DNA of 64,000 bases from Flaccisagitta enflata (Eukaryota > Chaetognatha > Sagittoidea > Aphragmophora). The stretch spans positions 36,580,001-36,644,000 of the forward strand of contig OZ231128.1 of NCBI GenBank assembly GCA_965153355.1. Direction: 5' to 3'. The first letter of the stretch is position 1, and each line of letters opens with the position of its first letter. The notes under the pieces are model-generated. The model did no database searches and was not told where the DNA came from. It saw only the letters and a program-made list of their open reading frames with translations. Positions 1-13,666 of this stretch are shown here, in pieces. A program made the translations under genes and the position numbers.

Positions 1-1012
1 TCACTGGAAAAGACTTTGTTACAGAAGATTTTTCGTTAGTCACAGTTTGGTTTAGGCAATTTTTTTAACAAAGAATCTAAAGAAAGAATGATGGGACTTT
101 CAAAGATATTCGTTCGAGGCGGAATTTTGTAGGAAGCGTGTTCGTTAGAAGGATTTTCTTCTGTATGTATGCAATATTGTATATAGAATTGATAATCAGT
201 ATAATTTTTTTACTAATTTTTATAAGACTAGGGCGGCACTACATAGTACTTAGGACGGAATGTAGCAGCATCATTGTTCGATTTCAAAAGAGTAAAAGTT
301 ACAGAAAATATGATATTATCAAAACAAAACCAAAAAATCTTTAAAACAATCTGGATGATCAATATCATTTGATTAAAACTTTCAGAAATGATCAATAAAC
401 ATTGCGGATTTTGCTCACATGCTGTTTAACACATAAGAGGACTGGTTTAAAGTCCTAAATACTCGGGGAGGAGGTTAACTAGACCATACTTTTTAATTTT
501 GGTACACAATAAGGCGTATTATTGAAATTGTCAAGATGATGAAAAACAATAACAGTCGCTTCAAATGTAAATTGAATTGGGGTTTTCATTATAAATATAT
601 TTATACCCAAACTTGTTCATATCAGGATATCACTGACCATCAAGCTATTTAGTTTTTGTGACTTGGCCTTCATTCTTCTCTTCTTCTCGATCTCGCGAGT
701 TAATCATGAGAGCGTTTAGGTTCAGCTCGCGACTTCCTGACCTTTTTTGCCCTTTTTTTTCTCGACCCTGCGCAGTTTTTCGAGCTCCTCGACCCCCCTT
801 TCGGCAGCGGCCAAAAAGGGTTCTTTACTCATGGATTCAAACATGGTGAAAGTTTCATTTTGCATCGTTTTACTTTCTACTATGTAATATGTTTAATGTA
901 GATACCAGATAGTAAAGGTAAATCAAAAAGTTTTTTTCAATTCTATACATTCCTGATCTTGGGGACTGCTCTTCTCTTTAGCTAAGGAACTGTTTCCCAC
1001 ATTGAAAATAGT
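1..1012. other. AT-rich stretch, nothing recognised
   Basis: Non-repetitive AT-rich DNA without a convincing exon, RNA gene or element. Short open frames here have no cysteine pattern, family motif or splice context. Around 658-850 the plus strand is pyrimidine-rich, with a short CGGCAGCGG stretch near 799 that may be a decayed family B end. Confidence 0.5.
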
Positions 1013-1085
1013 TGGATACAAGGCTACCCAAGCTGCGTGGGGTAACCAAGCATTTGAGCAGAACCAGTGAAGCCAAAACCACATA
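1013..1085 (-). mobile_element. Family A element, decayed 3' end
   Basis: The stretch GGATACAAGGCTACCC followed by AAGCTGCGTGGGG resembles the minus-strand 3' ends of family A at 56099 and 63841 (GGATA..GGCTA..CCAAGTTGCGTG). No 5' hairpin is left, so only a fragment is claimed. Confidence 0.4.
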
Positions 1086-1388
1086 TAAAAACTGGAAAAG
1101 CTAAGTGTTACTAACCAACTGATGGACATAGTAGGTCACAGAATTGTGTAATTACAACTGAACTGAAGTGGGGGTAACGGGTAGTGCTGACCCTCCCATA
1201 GTCGTTGCTTCTTTAACACCCTGCCGCTGCTGCCGTGCAGCTCTCTTGTAGCAGCCCTTTTTCAGCCCTTCGCCGCAGCCTCTGATGGATGAGAAATTCG
1301 GGCTTTTGGCGCCATGGGGAGGATCGCACACTTGACCCCCGCCGAAATACCCCCCAAAAGAGAAACTCTCTGCGGAGAGAGGAAACAC

Positions 1389-1691
<303 letters not shown>

Positions 1692-1883
1692 GAAATTCCT
1701 GTCATAGCATATGTCCAATGTCGCGGATGGCAAAGGCAATGTTACTCATTTGATTTTTGTACCTCCACTGATGTTTCGTTTTCATCCACAGTGTGAAAGC
1801 TCACAACAAACATCCCTTTTTCATTGACAGAAATGGGATATTGATGGCCTTTTTCATGGTGGTCATTCCGGACTAAATCTTAA

Positions 1884-2720
<837 letters not shown>

Positions 2721-2885
2721 GGGGTAGGTCGTGTTACTTAGAATCTGAGTGGCGAGAATTTTGAAATTCTCATCATTCAGATTCTTAGTGATGAGAATTA
2801 TATTCTCATAACTAAGATTGTCTATCCTTGTCTATTCTTTTTCTCATTACTCAGAATCTAAGTTATGAGAATTTTTCTTTATCAT
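2721..2885. repeat. AATCTAAGTTATGAGAA repeat, arm 1
   Basis: Contains repeated, locally inverted copies of AATCTAAGTTATGAGAA and TTACTTAGAATCTGAG. It is an inverted counterpart of 3742-3916. Both lie directly next to a long ATC array. Confidence 0.7.
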
Positions 2886-2920
2886 TTTATTCATTCTTTT
2901 TTTACCTGTTTGTCTGTCTG

Positions 2921-2998
<78 letters not shown>

Positions 2999-3000
2999 TC
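2921..3000. repeat. (CT)n microsatellite
   Basis: About 40 CT units with a T-rich shoulder to 3013. Confidence 0.95.
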
Positions 3001-3741
3001 TTTTTTTCTCTCATTCACTTCTCTGCACTTATGGAAAATAGCAAAATGAAGAAAAAAAATATTTTTCTTTTCTTGTTTTACAAGAATACCCCTTATGCTT
3101 GCCCATTGGCTAATTGATTAGTATTCCTGACAGAGCCAACAACTAGCTTATTGACCCACTGTCACCAATAGCTTGGCTCTATCAGCCAAGGGCCCTAGCA
3201 CCAGTGGGACCTGTATGAGCCCCTGTAATACAAGAAAAAAAGAAAAAAAAAAGGAAAAAAAGAAAGGAAAAAGGAAAAAGGAAAAAGGAAAAAGGGAAAA
3301 AAGAAAGAAAAAAAAAGAAAAAAAGAAAAAAAAAGGAAATAAAGACAAAATAAGATAAGAAGGTGAAAAAAAGGAAAATGATATCCAAGTTAAAAGTTCT
3401 GAAGGCACAGGAACAAACTTTCAGGTAGTAAAAAAATATTGCAAAAGATGAAACATTAAGAGTAAAGGAGGGGGTTGAAGGGGGAGTGGAGCCCAACCAA
3501 GAGAGCCAGCAGAGGGGCCCGCCTTTCTCTGGCCGGGCCTGCATGGATGACTTGCCAGCGTATTGTAAGACTGTCAATCAATGGAGCGAAAAAAACAAAC
3601 AAATAGAGACACAAATTTACATACAAACAAACATACATAAAAACACACACACACACACACACACACATTTAGGGGGAAGAAAAAAAGAGTAAGAGAGAGA
3701 GAGAAAGAAAAGAGAGAGGAAGAATTAAAAAGAGCAACAAA
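3001..3741. other. Spacer: purine tract and short (CA)n, no gene seen
   Basis: An A/G-only tract occupies about 3232-3345 and a short (CA)n lies at 3643-3666. Between them is about 250 bp of unremarkable sequence. No exon or RNA gene was recognised. Confidence 0.6.
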
Positions 3742-3916
3742 AACACTGAATTTAGAGAAAAATCTAAGTTATGAGAAAAAGATAGAAAGACAGACAATCT
3801 GAGTTATGAGAAAAAACAAAAATGTCAAATTCTCATAACATAGAATCTAAGTTATGAGAAATGTGGTAAATTCTAAGTAACGCGACTTAGAAAAATCTGA
3901 ATAACGAGATTTTTCC
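3742..3916. repeat. AATCTAAGTTATGAGAA repeat, arm 2
   Basis: Three copies of TCTAAGTTATGAGAAA-like sequence and TTCTAAGTAACGCGACTTAG. Its reverse complement matches 2721-2885, so the spacer between the two ATC arrays is bounded by inverted repeats. Confidence 0.7.
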
Positions 3917-4690
<774 letters not shown>

Positions 4691-5223
4691 ACCCTAATAT
4701 GGTCATCAAATTCGCATCGTTGAAAATAGGAGATCTTCTGCTCTGGTAAGAAGGATCTTCGAGTATTTGGACCATTTGACACCAGTTGACCGCCACAGAA
4801 TCTTATTTTGCATTTTTCGACGAAGTCTATTTGTTTCTCTCTTCTGTCTCTCTTTCTGTCCTAGACTTCTTTCGCATATAATGTGTGCTAGCAGCCGTAC
4901 AATAGCGTCACCGCCATGAGGCGGGGTATGCAAACTATGTATGGTATTGTTTTGAGAATGCCTTCTCTTGTATCATAACTTCATAAGTTATTCTTTCTTT
5001 TTCCTTGTTTGATGAAGGGACTTTGAGGGTTCAAAATAGAGCGAAATTTTGGTAGATTTATTAGGAAGGGGGTGTGTTGTGGGGGGAAAGTGAGGATCGG
5101 TGGAAAAATAGCGTTAGATTATTGCAGTAATTCTCTAGTTCTCTAAGACTTTGTTCAACATGATCAGCGCATTAATCTTTCGGAAGAGAAGTTCTGTTTG
5201 ACAATAGAGAACAGTAGATTTTT
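4691..5223. other. No feature recognised
   Basis: Mixed-composition sequence. A 75-codon minus-strand open frame ending near 4706 has no recognisable motif and is not called. No RNA gene was seen. Confidence 0.5.
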
Positions 5224-5260
5224 AGTCGCGGACTAGCGAGTCTATAAGACGGCAAATTTT
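5224..5260 (+). mobile_element. Family A element, solo 5' end
   Basis: TTTTT then AGTCGCGGACTAGCGAGT, a stem AGTCGC / GCGAGT with one mismatch, then CTATAAGACGG. The tetramer core and 3' end are absent. Confidence 0.6.
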
Positions 5261-5483
5261 TGAAGGAAAATGAAGTGTTTCACCATACCTTTTGCATTAT
5301 TATCAGGACAATAATGAAGCTGGAATGCTTTTAGTGGATAAATTGTCTCTAAAGATACTTGGGGCATACAATTTTATCATATCTGACCCAAAATGTAATT
5401 TGAACCATGCAATTCACATGAAAACAAGGAGGAAAATGACAATTTTTAGTGAATTTCTACTTACATTTTTTTCTATTTTCTTA

Positions 5484-5624
5484 GGTCGAAATTCTAAGAA
5501 AGCCACACACAGGTAAATTTTGCATTTTGAAAAACATAGTTCTCTCCGTAATCGATTTGGGAAGAGAACTATGTTCTTGGTTTTTGCATTTTTTAATTTT
5601 CTATGCAAATTTAGAATTTCGACC
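5484..5624. mobile_element. Small fold-back palindrome (MITE-like), 141 bp
   Basis: Begins GGTCGAAATTCTAA and ends TTAGAATTTCGACC, which are reverse complements. Inner arms also pair (ACATAGTTCTCT with AGAGAACTATGT) around a centre near 5555. No coding capacity; flanking target duplication is not clear. Confidence 0.8.
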
Positions 5625-5836
5625 AGCCCCCTATCAGTGACCAAAAATGAAAAGAACAGAAATTTTCAATAGTTTTCTTTAAGTATCATTGGCCAAACTT
5701 GGTCCTCTTGCTAAATAAATGCAAATTTTTCTTTTGAATATCATATCTGATCCATCTCAATCACTTTTATTCACTTGTTTTAGCATTTTCATCTATTAAT
5801 TTTTTCCATGTTGACCTTCTTTGAAACACAAATGTT

Positions 5837-5990
5837 GGCTTCGGAGGGACGCCGTCAAAAGAGGCTTTGTCCGTCCGTCCGTCCGTCAGTGGGTCCGTTG
5901 GTAATGATCGAGTTCGAAAGTGCGAAAACGCTTATTTCCGACCCTGCTCACCCGTCCGCGACTGGTATTGGCCGTGTATCCGGCCTTGTT
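5837..5990 (+). mobile_element. Family A element
   Basis: A degenerate 5' hairpin (GGCTTCGGAGGGACGCC) is followed by AAGAGGCTTTGTCC, a GTCC tetramer core, TGCCCACCCGTCCGCGACTGG-like distal arm (here TGCTCACCCGTCCGCGACTG), and the 3' hairpin GGCCGTGTATCCGGCC followed by TTGTT. The distal arm is the TCGCG type; the 5' arm is too mutated to pair fully. Confidence 0.8.
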
Positions 5991-6269
5991 ATCTACAGGC
6001 AGCGAGTTAAAGAAATGTGATAAACATAGATACAAAGAAAGAATAGAGAGACGTCCAAGGGCAAAAAAAGTTATATGCCTTTCGTCATAAATGCGGTTCA
6101 TCATGATGTACCCCAGATTAGACTGGCAAATAACTCGATTAATAAACATGGCTTTCCGTGCGAAAGGGCAAGTGGGAGGGGCAACAGATTTGACGATGAA
6201 TGCAACTACTAAATAGCTTCGGCGAGAAGAAGAAGAAGCGTGTGAGAAGTAAAGATGATTTCTTCAGTG

Positions 6270-6567
<298 letters not shown>

Positions 6568-6939
6568 AAACGCTACTTCAGAGTGAAATTAAAGGACGTA
6601 CTGACCAAATTGTCGGAGTAAAAGCAAAAAAAAAAAAAAACAAAAACAAAAACAAAAAAAAAAAAGCAAAATACAGCAACAAACAGAAAATCGAAAAGGA
6701 AAAAAAAACAGGAATTCGAAAAAAAGGCTGAAATAAGAAAAAAAGTGCCATTAAAACATTTGGGCTCTGATGACTATGAACGGGTGCCTCAATTCTAGTC
6801 CAGACAGTTGACACCAATCCATGCTGACGTGTGGTATTTTAACTTTCTTTTGGATTTATAACTCGTGCACTATATACAGAGAGGCATAGGAAACTTTGCC
6901 AGTGAACCTATTCACGTCTATTTTTGATGGAAATTTTGT
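6568..6939. other. No gene; A-rich tract
   Basis: Contains an adenine-rich stretch at about 6624-6666 and otherwise ordinary sequence. Nothing recognised. Confidence 0.5.
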
Positions 6940-7194
6940 TCTTTTTGTTCTTGTTCTTCTTGTTTTTAGTTGCGGACACGCAACTCAATAAGAGGCTTTG
7001 TCCGTCCGTTGGTCCGTTGGTCCGTTGGTCCGTTGGTCCGTCGGTCCCTGAACACGGGTCGAAAAGTGTGGAAACGAGCATTTTAGATGCTTTTTGCGCG
7101 TGTGAGTGGGGGACTTGGGGTGAGGATGGGGATATGGAGGTTGGATGCCCCTGCCCACCCGTCCGCAACGATATTGTGACCCGCGTCACTTGTT
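6940..7194 (+). mobile_element. Family A element, TTGCG arm, GTGAC end type
   Basis: The 5' hairpin AGTTGCGGACACGCAACT (6968-6985) is a 7-bp stem with a GACA loop. It is followed by AATAAGAGGCTTTGTCC and five GTTGGTCC-type units. The distal arm CCGTCCGCAACG is complementary to the 5' arm, and the 3' hairpin is GTGACCCGCGTCAC followed by TTGTT. CTTGTT-type repeats lie just upstream (6940-6966). Confidence 0.9.
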
Positions 7195-7410
7195 CTTGTT
7201 CTTCTTGTTCTTCTTGTTCTTCTTGTTCTTCTTGTTCTTCTTGTTCTTCTTGTTCTTCTTGTTCTTCTTGTTATTCTTGTTCTTCTTGTTCTCCTTGTTC
7301 TTCTTGTTTTTCTCGTTCTTTTTGTTTTTCTTGTTCTTTTTTTTCTTTTTGTTCTGGTAATTCTTCATCCTGTTCTTGTTCTTGTTCTTTTTCCTTTGCT
7401 TCTTCTTTTT
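7195..7410 (+). repeat. (TTCTTGTTC)n array at a family A 3' end
   Basis: About 200 bp of TTCTTG/TTGTTC repeats starting exactly at the CTTGTT terminus of the preceding element. The open frames here (poly Phe-Leu, Cys-Ser) are repeat artefacts. Confidence 0.9.
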
Positions 7411-7484
7411 AGTCGCGCGCTACGCGCCTGTAAAAACCACTTTTTGGTCTGTCCGTCGGTCTTCCATCAGTCGGTCCGTTTTTC
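7411..7484 (+). mobile_element. Family A element, 5' half
   Basis: TTTTT then AGTCGCGCGCTACGCGCCT, a CGCG stem hairpin, followed by CTGTAAAAACC and GTCC/GTCGGTCT tetramers. The distal arm is not found before 7500. Confidence 0.6.
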
Positions 7485-7617
7485 ACGAAGTCGGTTTTAA
7501 AGGCTTTTTATTGCGTTTTTCATGTCTCTGAATAGTGAAAAAGAAACTTGCAGAAGTAAAGAGCTATTTCAAATGTTTTTTTGAAAAAAAGATGTTTGTC
7601 TGTCTGTCTGACTTTTT

Positions 7618-7771
7618 AGTCGCGGACAAGCGACTCTATAAGAGGCTTTGTCCATCCGTCCGTCGGTCCGTCCGTCGGTCCGTGGTGATTGAGTTTGAAA
7701 GTGTGAAAACGCGCATTTCCGCCCCTGCCCACCCGTCCGCGACTGGTATTGGCCGTGTATCCGGCCTTGTT
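7618..7771 (+). mobile_element. Family A element, complete, TCGCG arm
   Basis: Complete copy. 5' hairpin AGTCGCGGACAAGCGACT at 7618-7635, then CTCTATAAGAGGCTTTG, a GTCC/GTCGGTCC core, GCATTTCCGCCCCTGCC, distal arm GTCCGCGACT (exact reverse complement of AGTCGCGGAC), and 3' hairpin GGCCGTGTATCCGGCC plus TTGTT. Preceded by a T-run as in nearly all copies. Confidence 0.92.
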
Positions 7772-7779
7772 TTGAAAGT

Positions 7780-7866
7780 GCCGACGCACGCGACTTAGAT
7801 CTAATGACCTTGTTCTTTTTCTTGTTCTTGTTCTTGTTCTTCTTCTTGTTCTTCTTGTTCGTCTTT
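7780..7866 (+). repeat. Family A-like end followed by (TTCTTG)n
   Basis: CGCACGCGACTTAGATCTAA, then GACCTTGTT, then CTTGTTCTTCTTG repeats to 7866. It looks like a second decayed 3' end with the same terminal array as at 7195. Confidence 0.55.
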
Positions 7867-8061
7867 CGATCCATCTCCTGCTCCTCCCTTTCCTTTCTTC
7901 TTCTTATTTTTCCTCTCTCTCTCAATCTAAGTTCTTTATTTGAGTGAAAGAAAGGGGCGTGTTCACTTCGCCGTCTGGGTAATGGTCCCAAACCAGCCTA
8001 TGAAAGACGCACAAGTGCCACCCGGAGATCACCGATCCCGGTCACGGCCACAGGGTGTATT

Positions 8062-8171
<110 letters not shown>

Positions 8172-8309
8172 ATGGCTAACCAGGACGCGTGCGCGTGAGA
8201 AGGGGCAGTGATGAAAATGAAACTGAAGCGTCATGAAATCAGCGGTTTCCGACATCCTGTTGTTTCTTACAGTTTTGTTAAGTGATTCAAGCTTACTGGG
8301 GTTGCAGCT

Positions 8310-8740
8310 CAACGGGCCTGATTAGTTATGGCTCCACGATGGGCAATTTGATATTGGCTTTTAAAGGTCTAATGGGCGTAATGGAACTTGGGCTCAGTAG
8401 CCTTGATCAATGATCATGGCCCTGTAAGTCGAATCAGTGGCTTAGAAAATAACAAGCCTTAATTTAGTGCTTTGGGGACCAGAATAGGACCCAAGAAGGC
8501 CTAATTTAGGGATGTAAAGGATCCAGTGACCCTCACAAGCTGAACTCCAGTCATTGGGACTTGATGAAGGTCACAGGCCTGAATTGGGGACCTCGAAGAC
8601 TAAATCAAGGCCTGTAACGCCATAGTTCAGTCTCTTGTCCATGGTTTTAGGCCTGACAAACTGGATTTTGGATTCTTATAGTGCGCGGAAAATTGCCCTA
8701 TGTAGAATCATAGGTCATCGGTCTCACCAGGATCAGAGCC
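8310..8740 (+). mobile_element. Highly degenerate family B element
   Basis: Irregular units with GGCCT, GGGCCTGA and AATTTAGG recur about every 20-45 bp, as in a decayed family B minisatellite. The right edge ATCATAGGTCATCGGTCTCA followed by AGAGCCC resembles the family B end GCATAGGTCATCGGCCCC..GCCC. No left end was found. Confidence 0.45.
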
Positions 8741-9012
8741 CAAAATTTGGAGGACAACTGGACAATTCGATGTTTTATTTTTTCACTTTGATGTGAAGAC
8801 TTTTTTCAAAAGGTGTTCGCATCTTACTCTAAGTACAGTAATTGACCAACCTATCCTTCCTTTCTCACCATGACTGAAAAGAATCAATCATTCATAGATG
8901 ATGGTTAATTGGCAAATGTGCAAATGTTAAAGATGGTAAGTTGCTCTCATCCTTCGTTGATATAGACACAACCGAAGAAAGGAAATAAGATTGAAACCGC
9001 AAAACAGCATCG

Positions 9013-9519
<507 letters not shown>

Positions 9520-9690
9520 TCGAGCAGGCTCGGGCTGTAATAGATAAAACCCAACCCGCCCTTAGCCCTATTATCAACCCTAGCCTTAGTCCTAACTAAG
9601 GCCTTGCGGGTCTGGCCGTGAGAGGGCCGAGGCTCGGTTTTGAGGACAAACCCGAAATTCGGTTTTGCCTACAGACCCGACTTTGTGTAT
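9520..9690. repeat. ACCCGAAA / CCTTAGTCCTAAC repeat, left block
   Basis: Contains CCTTAGTCCTAAC, GGCCTTGCGGG, and AACCCGAAATTCGGTTTTG, an imperfect palindrome. Related short motifs recur at 10310-10440 beyond a long (CT)n, so both blocks may be halves of one element split or flanked by the microsatellite. Confidence 0.45.
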
Positions 9691-9973
9691 GAGATTTTCT
9701 TGCTTCTATGTTTTTTTTTTTTCATTTTCTTATTCATCAAATTTTTATTACATCAGTTGCATTTAATTGTTTGTTTTGTTTTGTTTTTTTATAATAGGTT
9801 ATTCATACTGATTTCTTCCCTTTTATCCTGACATTTTCTCTCAATTTTTTTGTTGTCTCAGATCATGTCTGTTTGTGTCTATATGTGTTTGTGTCTATGC
9901 ATGTGTCTTAATGTTCTGTTTTGTTTGTCTTTTGTTTTTTTGTCTTTTCTTTTCTTTTTTTTCTCTCATTTTT

Positions 9974-10109
<136 letters not shown>

Positions 10110-10309
10110 TACCTTGTATGTATAAGATTGTCACTTGCTTACACATGCTTAAGGTACAAAGTACAGAATCATAGTAACATAGAAAAAAATATTTTTCACC
10201 TAGAAAAGTAAAATTACAAATTTCGTTTGTCCTCATGAAGTTTAGCTCAGTTTGTTTCTTATATAAACATAAGAAATTATCAGATATTCTTTGTGTTTCT
10301 ATATTTACT

Positions 10310-10440
10310 TAAAAAACCTTTAAAAACCCGATACAAACCCGAAAAATGGTTTTGAAGTATTCCGAACCCGAACAAAAGCCAAGGAAAAAAAACGCCATAC
10401 GCAAGGCCTTAGTCCTAACCCTAAGCCCATCACGGTTGAG
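10310..10440. repeat. ACCCGAAA / CCTTAGTCCTAAC repeat, right block
   Basis: Contains AACCCGATACAAACCCGAAA, GAACCCGAAC, and GCAAGGCCTTAGTCCTAACC, matching motifs of 9520-9690. Confidence 0.45.
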
Positions 10441-10509
10441 TCCTAAAAAACTTTATTGACTTTTGTTTTTCAACTGTTTTCCGACAAAGCGACATCTTCG
10501 CTAGATGGG

Positions 10510-10780
10510 TTTTGAGTTAGATTTACGTTAGGGATAGTGGTTGGGTTAGGGTTCAGGGTGGTGCTAGGGATGAGGTTAGGTTAAGGGGTGGTGCTAGGGA
10601 TGAGGTTAGGTTAAGGGGTGGTGCCAGGGTTAGGAGTGGAATTTGGGGTGGGTTAGGGATAGTGGTAGGGATGCCGTTGTGGATATGAAAAAAAAACAAG
10701 TGCAAAACCGCAGTTCCGAGTTATAGGGTTTTACCCCGATGTCCAATTCCATCCCTAACCTAACCCCATAGCTAACACAA
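10510..10780. repeat. TTAGGG-like degenerate repeat
   Basis: Repeated GGTTAGGG, GTTAGGGATAGTGG and GCTAGGGATGAGG, with a near-perfect tandem pair of about 30 bp (GGTGGTGCTAGGGATGAGG plus TTAGGTTAAGG) near 10556-10620. The opposite-strand form CCATCCCTAACCTAACCCC follows at 10752, giving a loose inverted arrangement. It is not a clean telomeric hexamer array. Confidence 0.6.
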
Positions 10781-11087
10781 ATAAAAAGCCCGCTTGAATT
10801 TCAAACCCTTAGATACATTAGACGACGAAGCCTCAAGGAAGGATCTTACGTAGCCATGTTCAGCCGATAGTTTTGTGTTTTCCGCCTACGAGAATGATAT
10901 ATCTCGACAAATTCGCTTTTAGACGTCAACAAGCCGATTGTTTGAACTCTTGTCCTGCTGCGTGCACAATTTAGTAAATAGCTTTGTTCGTCTCCTCGGC
11001 CTCTTACTCTTACTCATATAAGGTCTCTGTCATCCTCCCATTCTCTCTGTCTATCTGTCCCTTTCTCTCTCTCTCTCTTCGTCTGTC

Positions 11088-11471
<384 letters not shown>

Positions 11472-12545
11472 GTGCGCGGGCGACTGCCGAGCCCGTTGTC
11501 AATGAAAGTTGCTCCTTTCTTATCTTCTACACGAGGATGAATTGTTTTATCCTCATAAATATTTAAGGCAAGGTCACTCCCTTTTCCTCACTCTAGACAA
11601 CCCGCCCGCGCTCGCAGTGGCCGCCGCCCAGACACGGGCATAAATCCCCCCCCCCTCTGTCCGCAGTCACTCACTCTGCTTGTGTGACCGTGTCTCTGCT
11701 TGTCTCCCTCTATAGTCGGGGATGTTAAGTCTGATATCAAGGATGCTGTGCAAAAATTGTGACCGAAGGCTGGAAATTTGCTCATAGGCCTTATTTTTCG
11801 TGCTGAATTCAAATATGGAATCCGTTTTTCATTTTTTTTTGAGCACCCCTTTCAAAAATCCATTTTTTGGGTGAAAAATGCCTTCAAGTATAGATTGAGG
11901 CTAAACTATAAAAGTGAGCGCCACCAAATTTCATGTGAGCAATATTGGGGGTTTGCCCGACCTCCACACCAAATTTTAGCTCAATCCGTCAACATTGAGC
12001 AGAGCTATGGGCTTTCAAAGTCTAGGTATACCCCAAAAAATGAAAAAAATGACCTCTTTTTTTTTTCATAAAATGAAAACAGGGGGAAATAAGGTGCCAA
12101 AATTTTCTTGGGAACTCTCCTTGATGTTATCTACAATTGTGCAAAATTTCAAGAAATTTGGCCGACAGGTTTTCCCAAAAAATTTGTTCAAATTTCAAAA
12201 AAATCAAAATTTTACTGACAAATTTTTTCTGAATACTATCCTTAGGCCAAAATTTGTAACCAATAACGATGATTTTTTACTTGACAATAAATATAAGTAC
12301 AACTAGTGCCCACTCAAAATTTTAGCCAAATTGGTCAACATTTGGCCAAATTATGAGTATCCAAAGTCCAGGAAACCTTAAAAAAAAAAAAGAAAAAATC
12401 AACAAAAGTATAAATTGTTGCTAAACTACTGAACTGAGCGCCACCAAATTTTATGTGAACACTATTGGGGGTTTGCCTGACCTCCACACCAAATTTTAGC
12501 TCAATCCATCAACATTGAGCAGAGCTATGGGCTTTCAAAGTCCAA

Positions 12546-13335
12546 TCAATCAATGAATCATCCTACCAATAATTAGACCCATGTATTGGTTATATGGTCA
12601 ACCATAGAGAAATAATGAGATTTTTTTTCTAGTGCTTTTATGAAGTATCTACAATGAATCAGGTATGCCCTCAACAAATAGAATATGTGATTAAACAACA
12701 GAAAAATCAAAAAACATAGCTCTGATATTTGAAAAAAAAAAAGATGCTCAAATTCATTTCTCTTAATCATGAACCATTAGGATAGCAGCTCCCTTCCTAT
12801 TGCAAATAAGGATACCACATTGCAGGGGTGAACACAGAAAATTAGGAGAACACAGGAATAAAAAAGGGGGAATCATTTAACTTAGAGAGAGAACCTTTTA
12901 ACTTAATCTACTTACATTAGATTTTAGAATACCATGAAATTTGAAAATGAAATGAGATGAAAAAACACAAATAATGTAGTACAAATACTTTGATATTGAT
13001 ACATGAGATTCCTTGAGTGACATCAAGAACTGCAAGAACTGCAAGTTTGGAATTATGTATAGATTATATTGTTGCTTGCCACAGTGGTTTTTCATGGTCT
13101 GCCCTATTACATGCAAATGAGCATAACATTAAATAGAATTCAAATAATCAGCTTTGACTTTAAACACTCCATCTATCATTCAAACAATTATCGGATAATT
13201 TACTTCTTATTGGCAGTGAGGGGGGATGACAAGCACTACATTTTCTGTAATGTACGGGGACACTCAAGCCAATTGTGGTAATTTTTTTTTTCTCTTGATC
13301 CTCTGTTTAAGTCAATTAGACAGCCCAATTAAAAG
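12546..13335. other. Spacer inside the giant inverted repeat, no gene seen
   Basis: AT-rich, non-repetitive sequence between the left arm and the nested family A copies. No coding or RNA feature was recognised. Confidence 0.5.
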
Positions 13336-13533
13336 AAACAACGCCAACTCCTATAAGTCCAGACTTTTTTTTCTGACTTAGAATGACTTAGGATGACTTA
13401 GAATGACTTAGTATACTCATAAATAACTTCAACTAACTTAAAGAAATAGAATTGTTAAAAAAAGTATGATGGTTCAAGAGAACAAAAGATGGACAGACAA
13501 AGTGGGTTGTAGAGTCGCGTGCAAGCAACTAAA
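13336..13533 (-). mobile_element. Family A element with ATGACTTAGA core
   Basis: Read on the minus strand: a 5' hairpin AGTTGCTTGCACGCGACT (arms of mixed type, so imperfect), CTCTACAACCCACTTTGTC, then a short array whose plus-strand unit is ATGACTTAGA (13378-13420), and an end like the 50944 copy (CCAACTCCTATAAGTC on plus). It shares this decamer core with 50944-51305. Confidence 0.65.
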
Positions 13534-13539
13534 AAACAA

Positions 13540-13650
13540 GGAAAAATAACTATTTGATCCATGGGTGGATGGTCCAACAGACTAAGGGATGGATAGACAG
13601 ATAGATAGATGGACAAAGCCACTTATAGAGTTGCGTGTCCACAACTGAAA
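13540..13650 (-). mobile_element. Family A element, 5' part
   Basis: On the minus strand AGTTGTGGACACGCAACT is followed by CTCTATAAGTGGCTTTGTCC and a degenerate ATCTATC/GTCC core. The distal arm and 3' hairpin are lost. Confidence 0.65.
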
Positions 13651-13666
13651 ATTTTTACCTTTTGCC

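Noticed and set aside
1170-1330. GGTAACGGGTAGTGCTGACC resembling a family B tail
   Set aside because: Only about 16 bases fit and no other element part is nearby.
5808-6020. Recurring peptide KRLCPSVRPSV in several places
   Set aside because: It is the plus-strand translation of the family A tetramer core (GTCC)n and neighbouring element sequence, appearing wherever the element lies.
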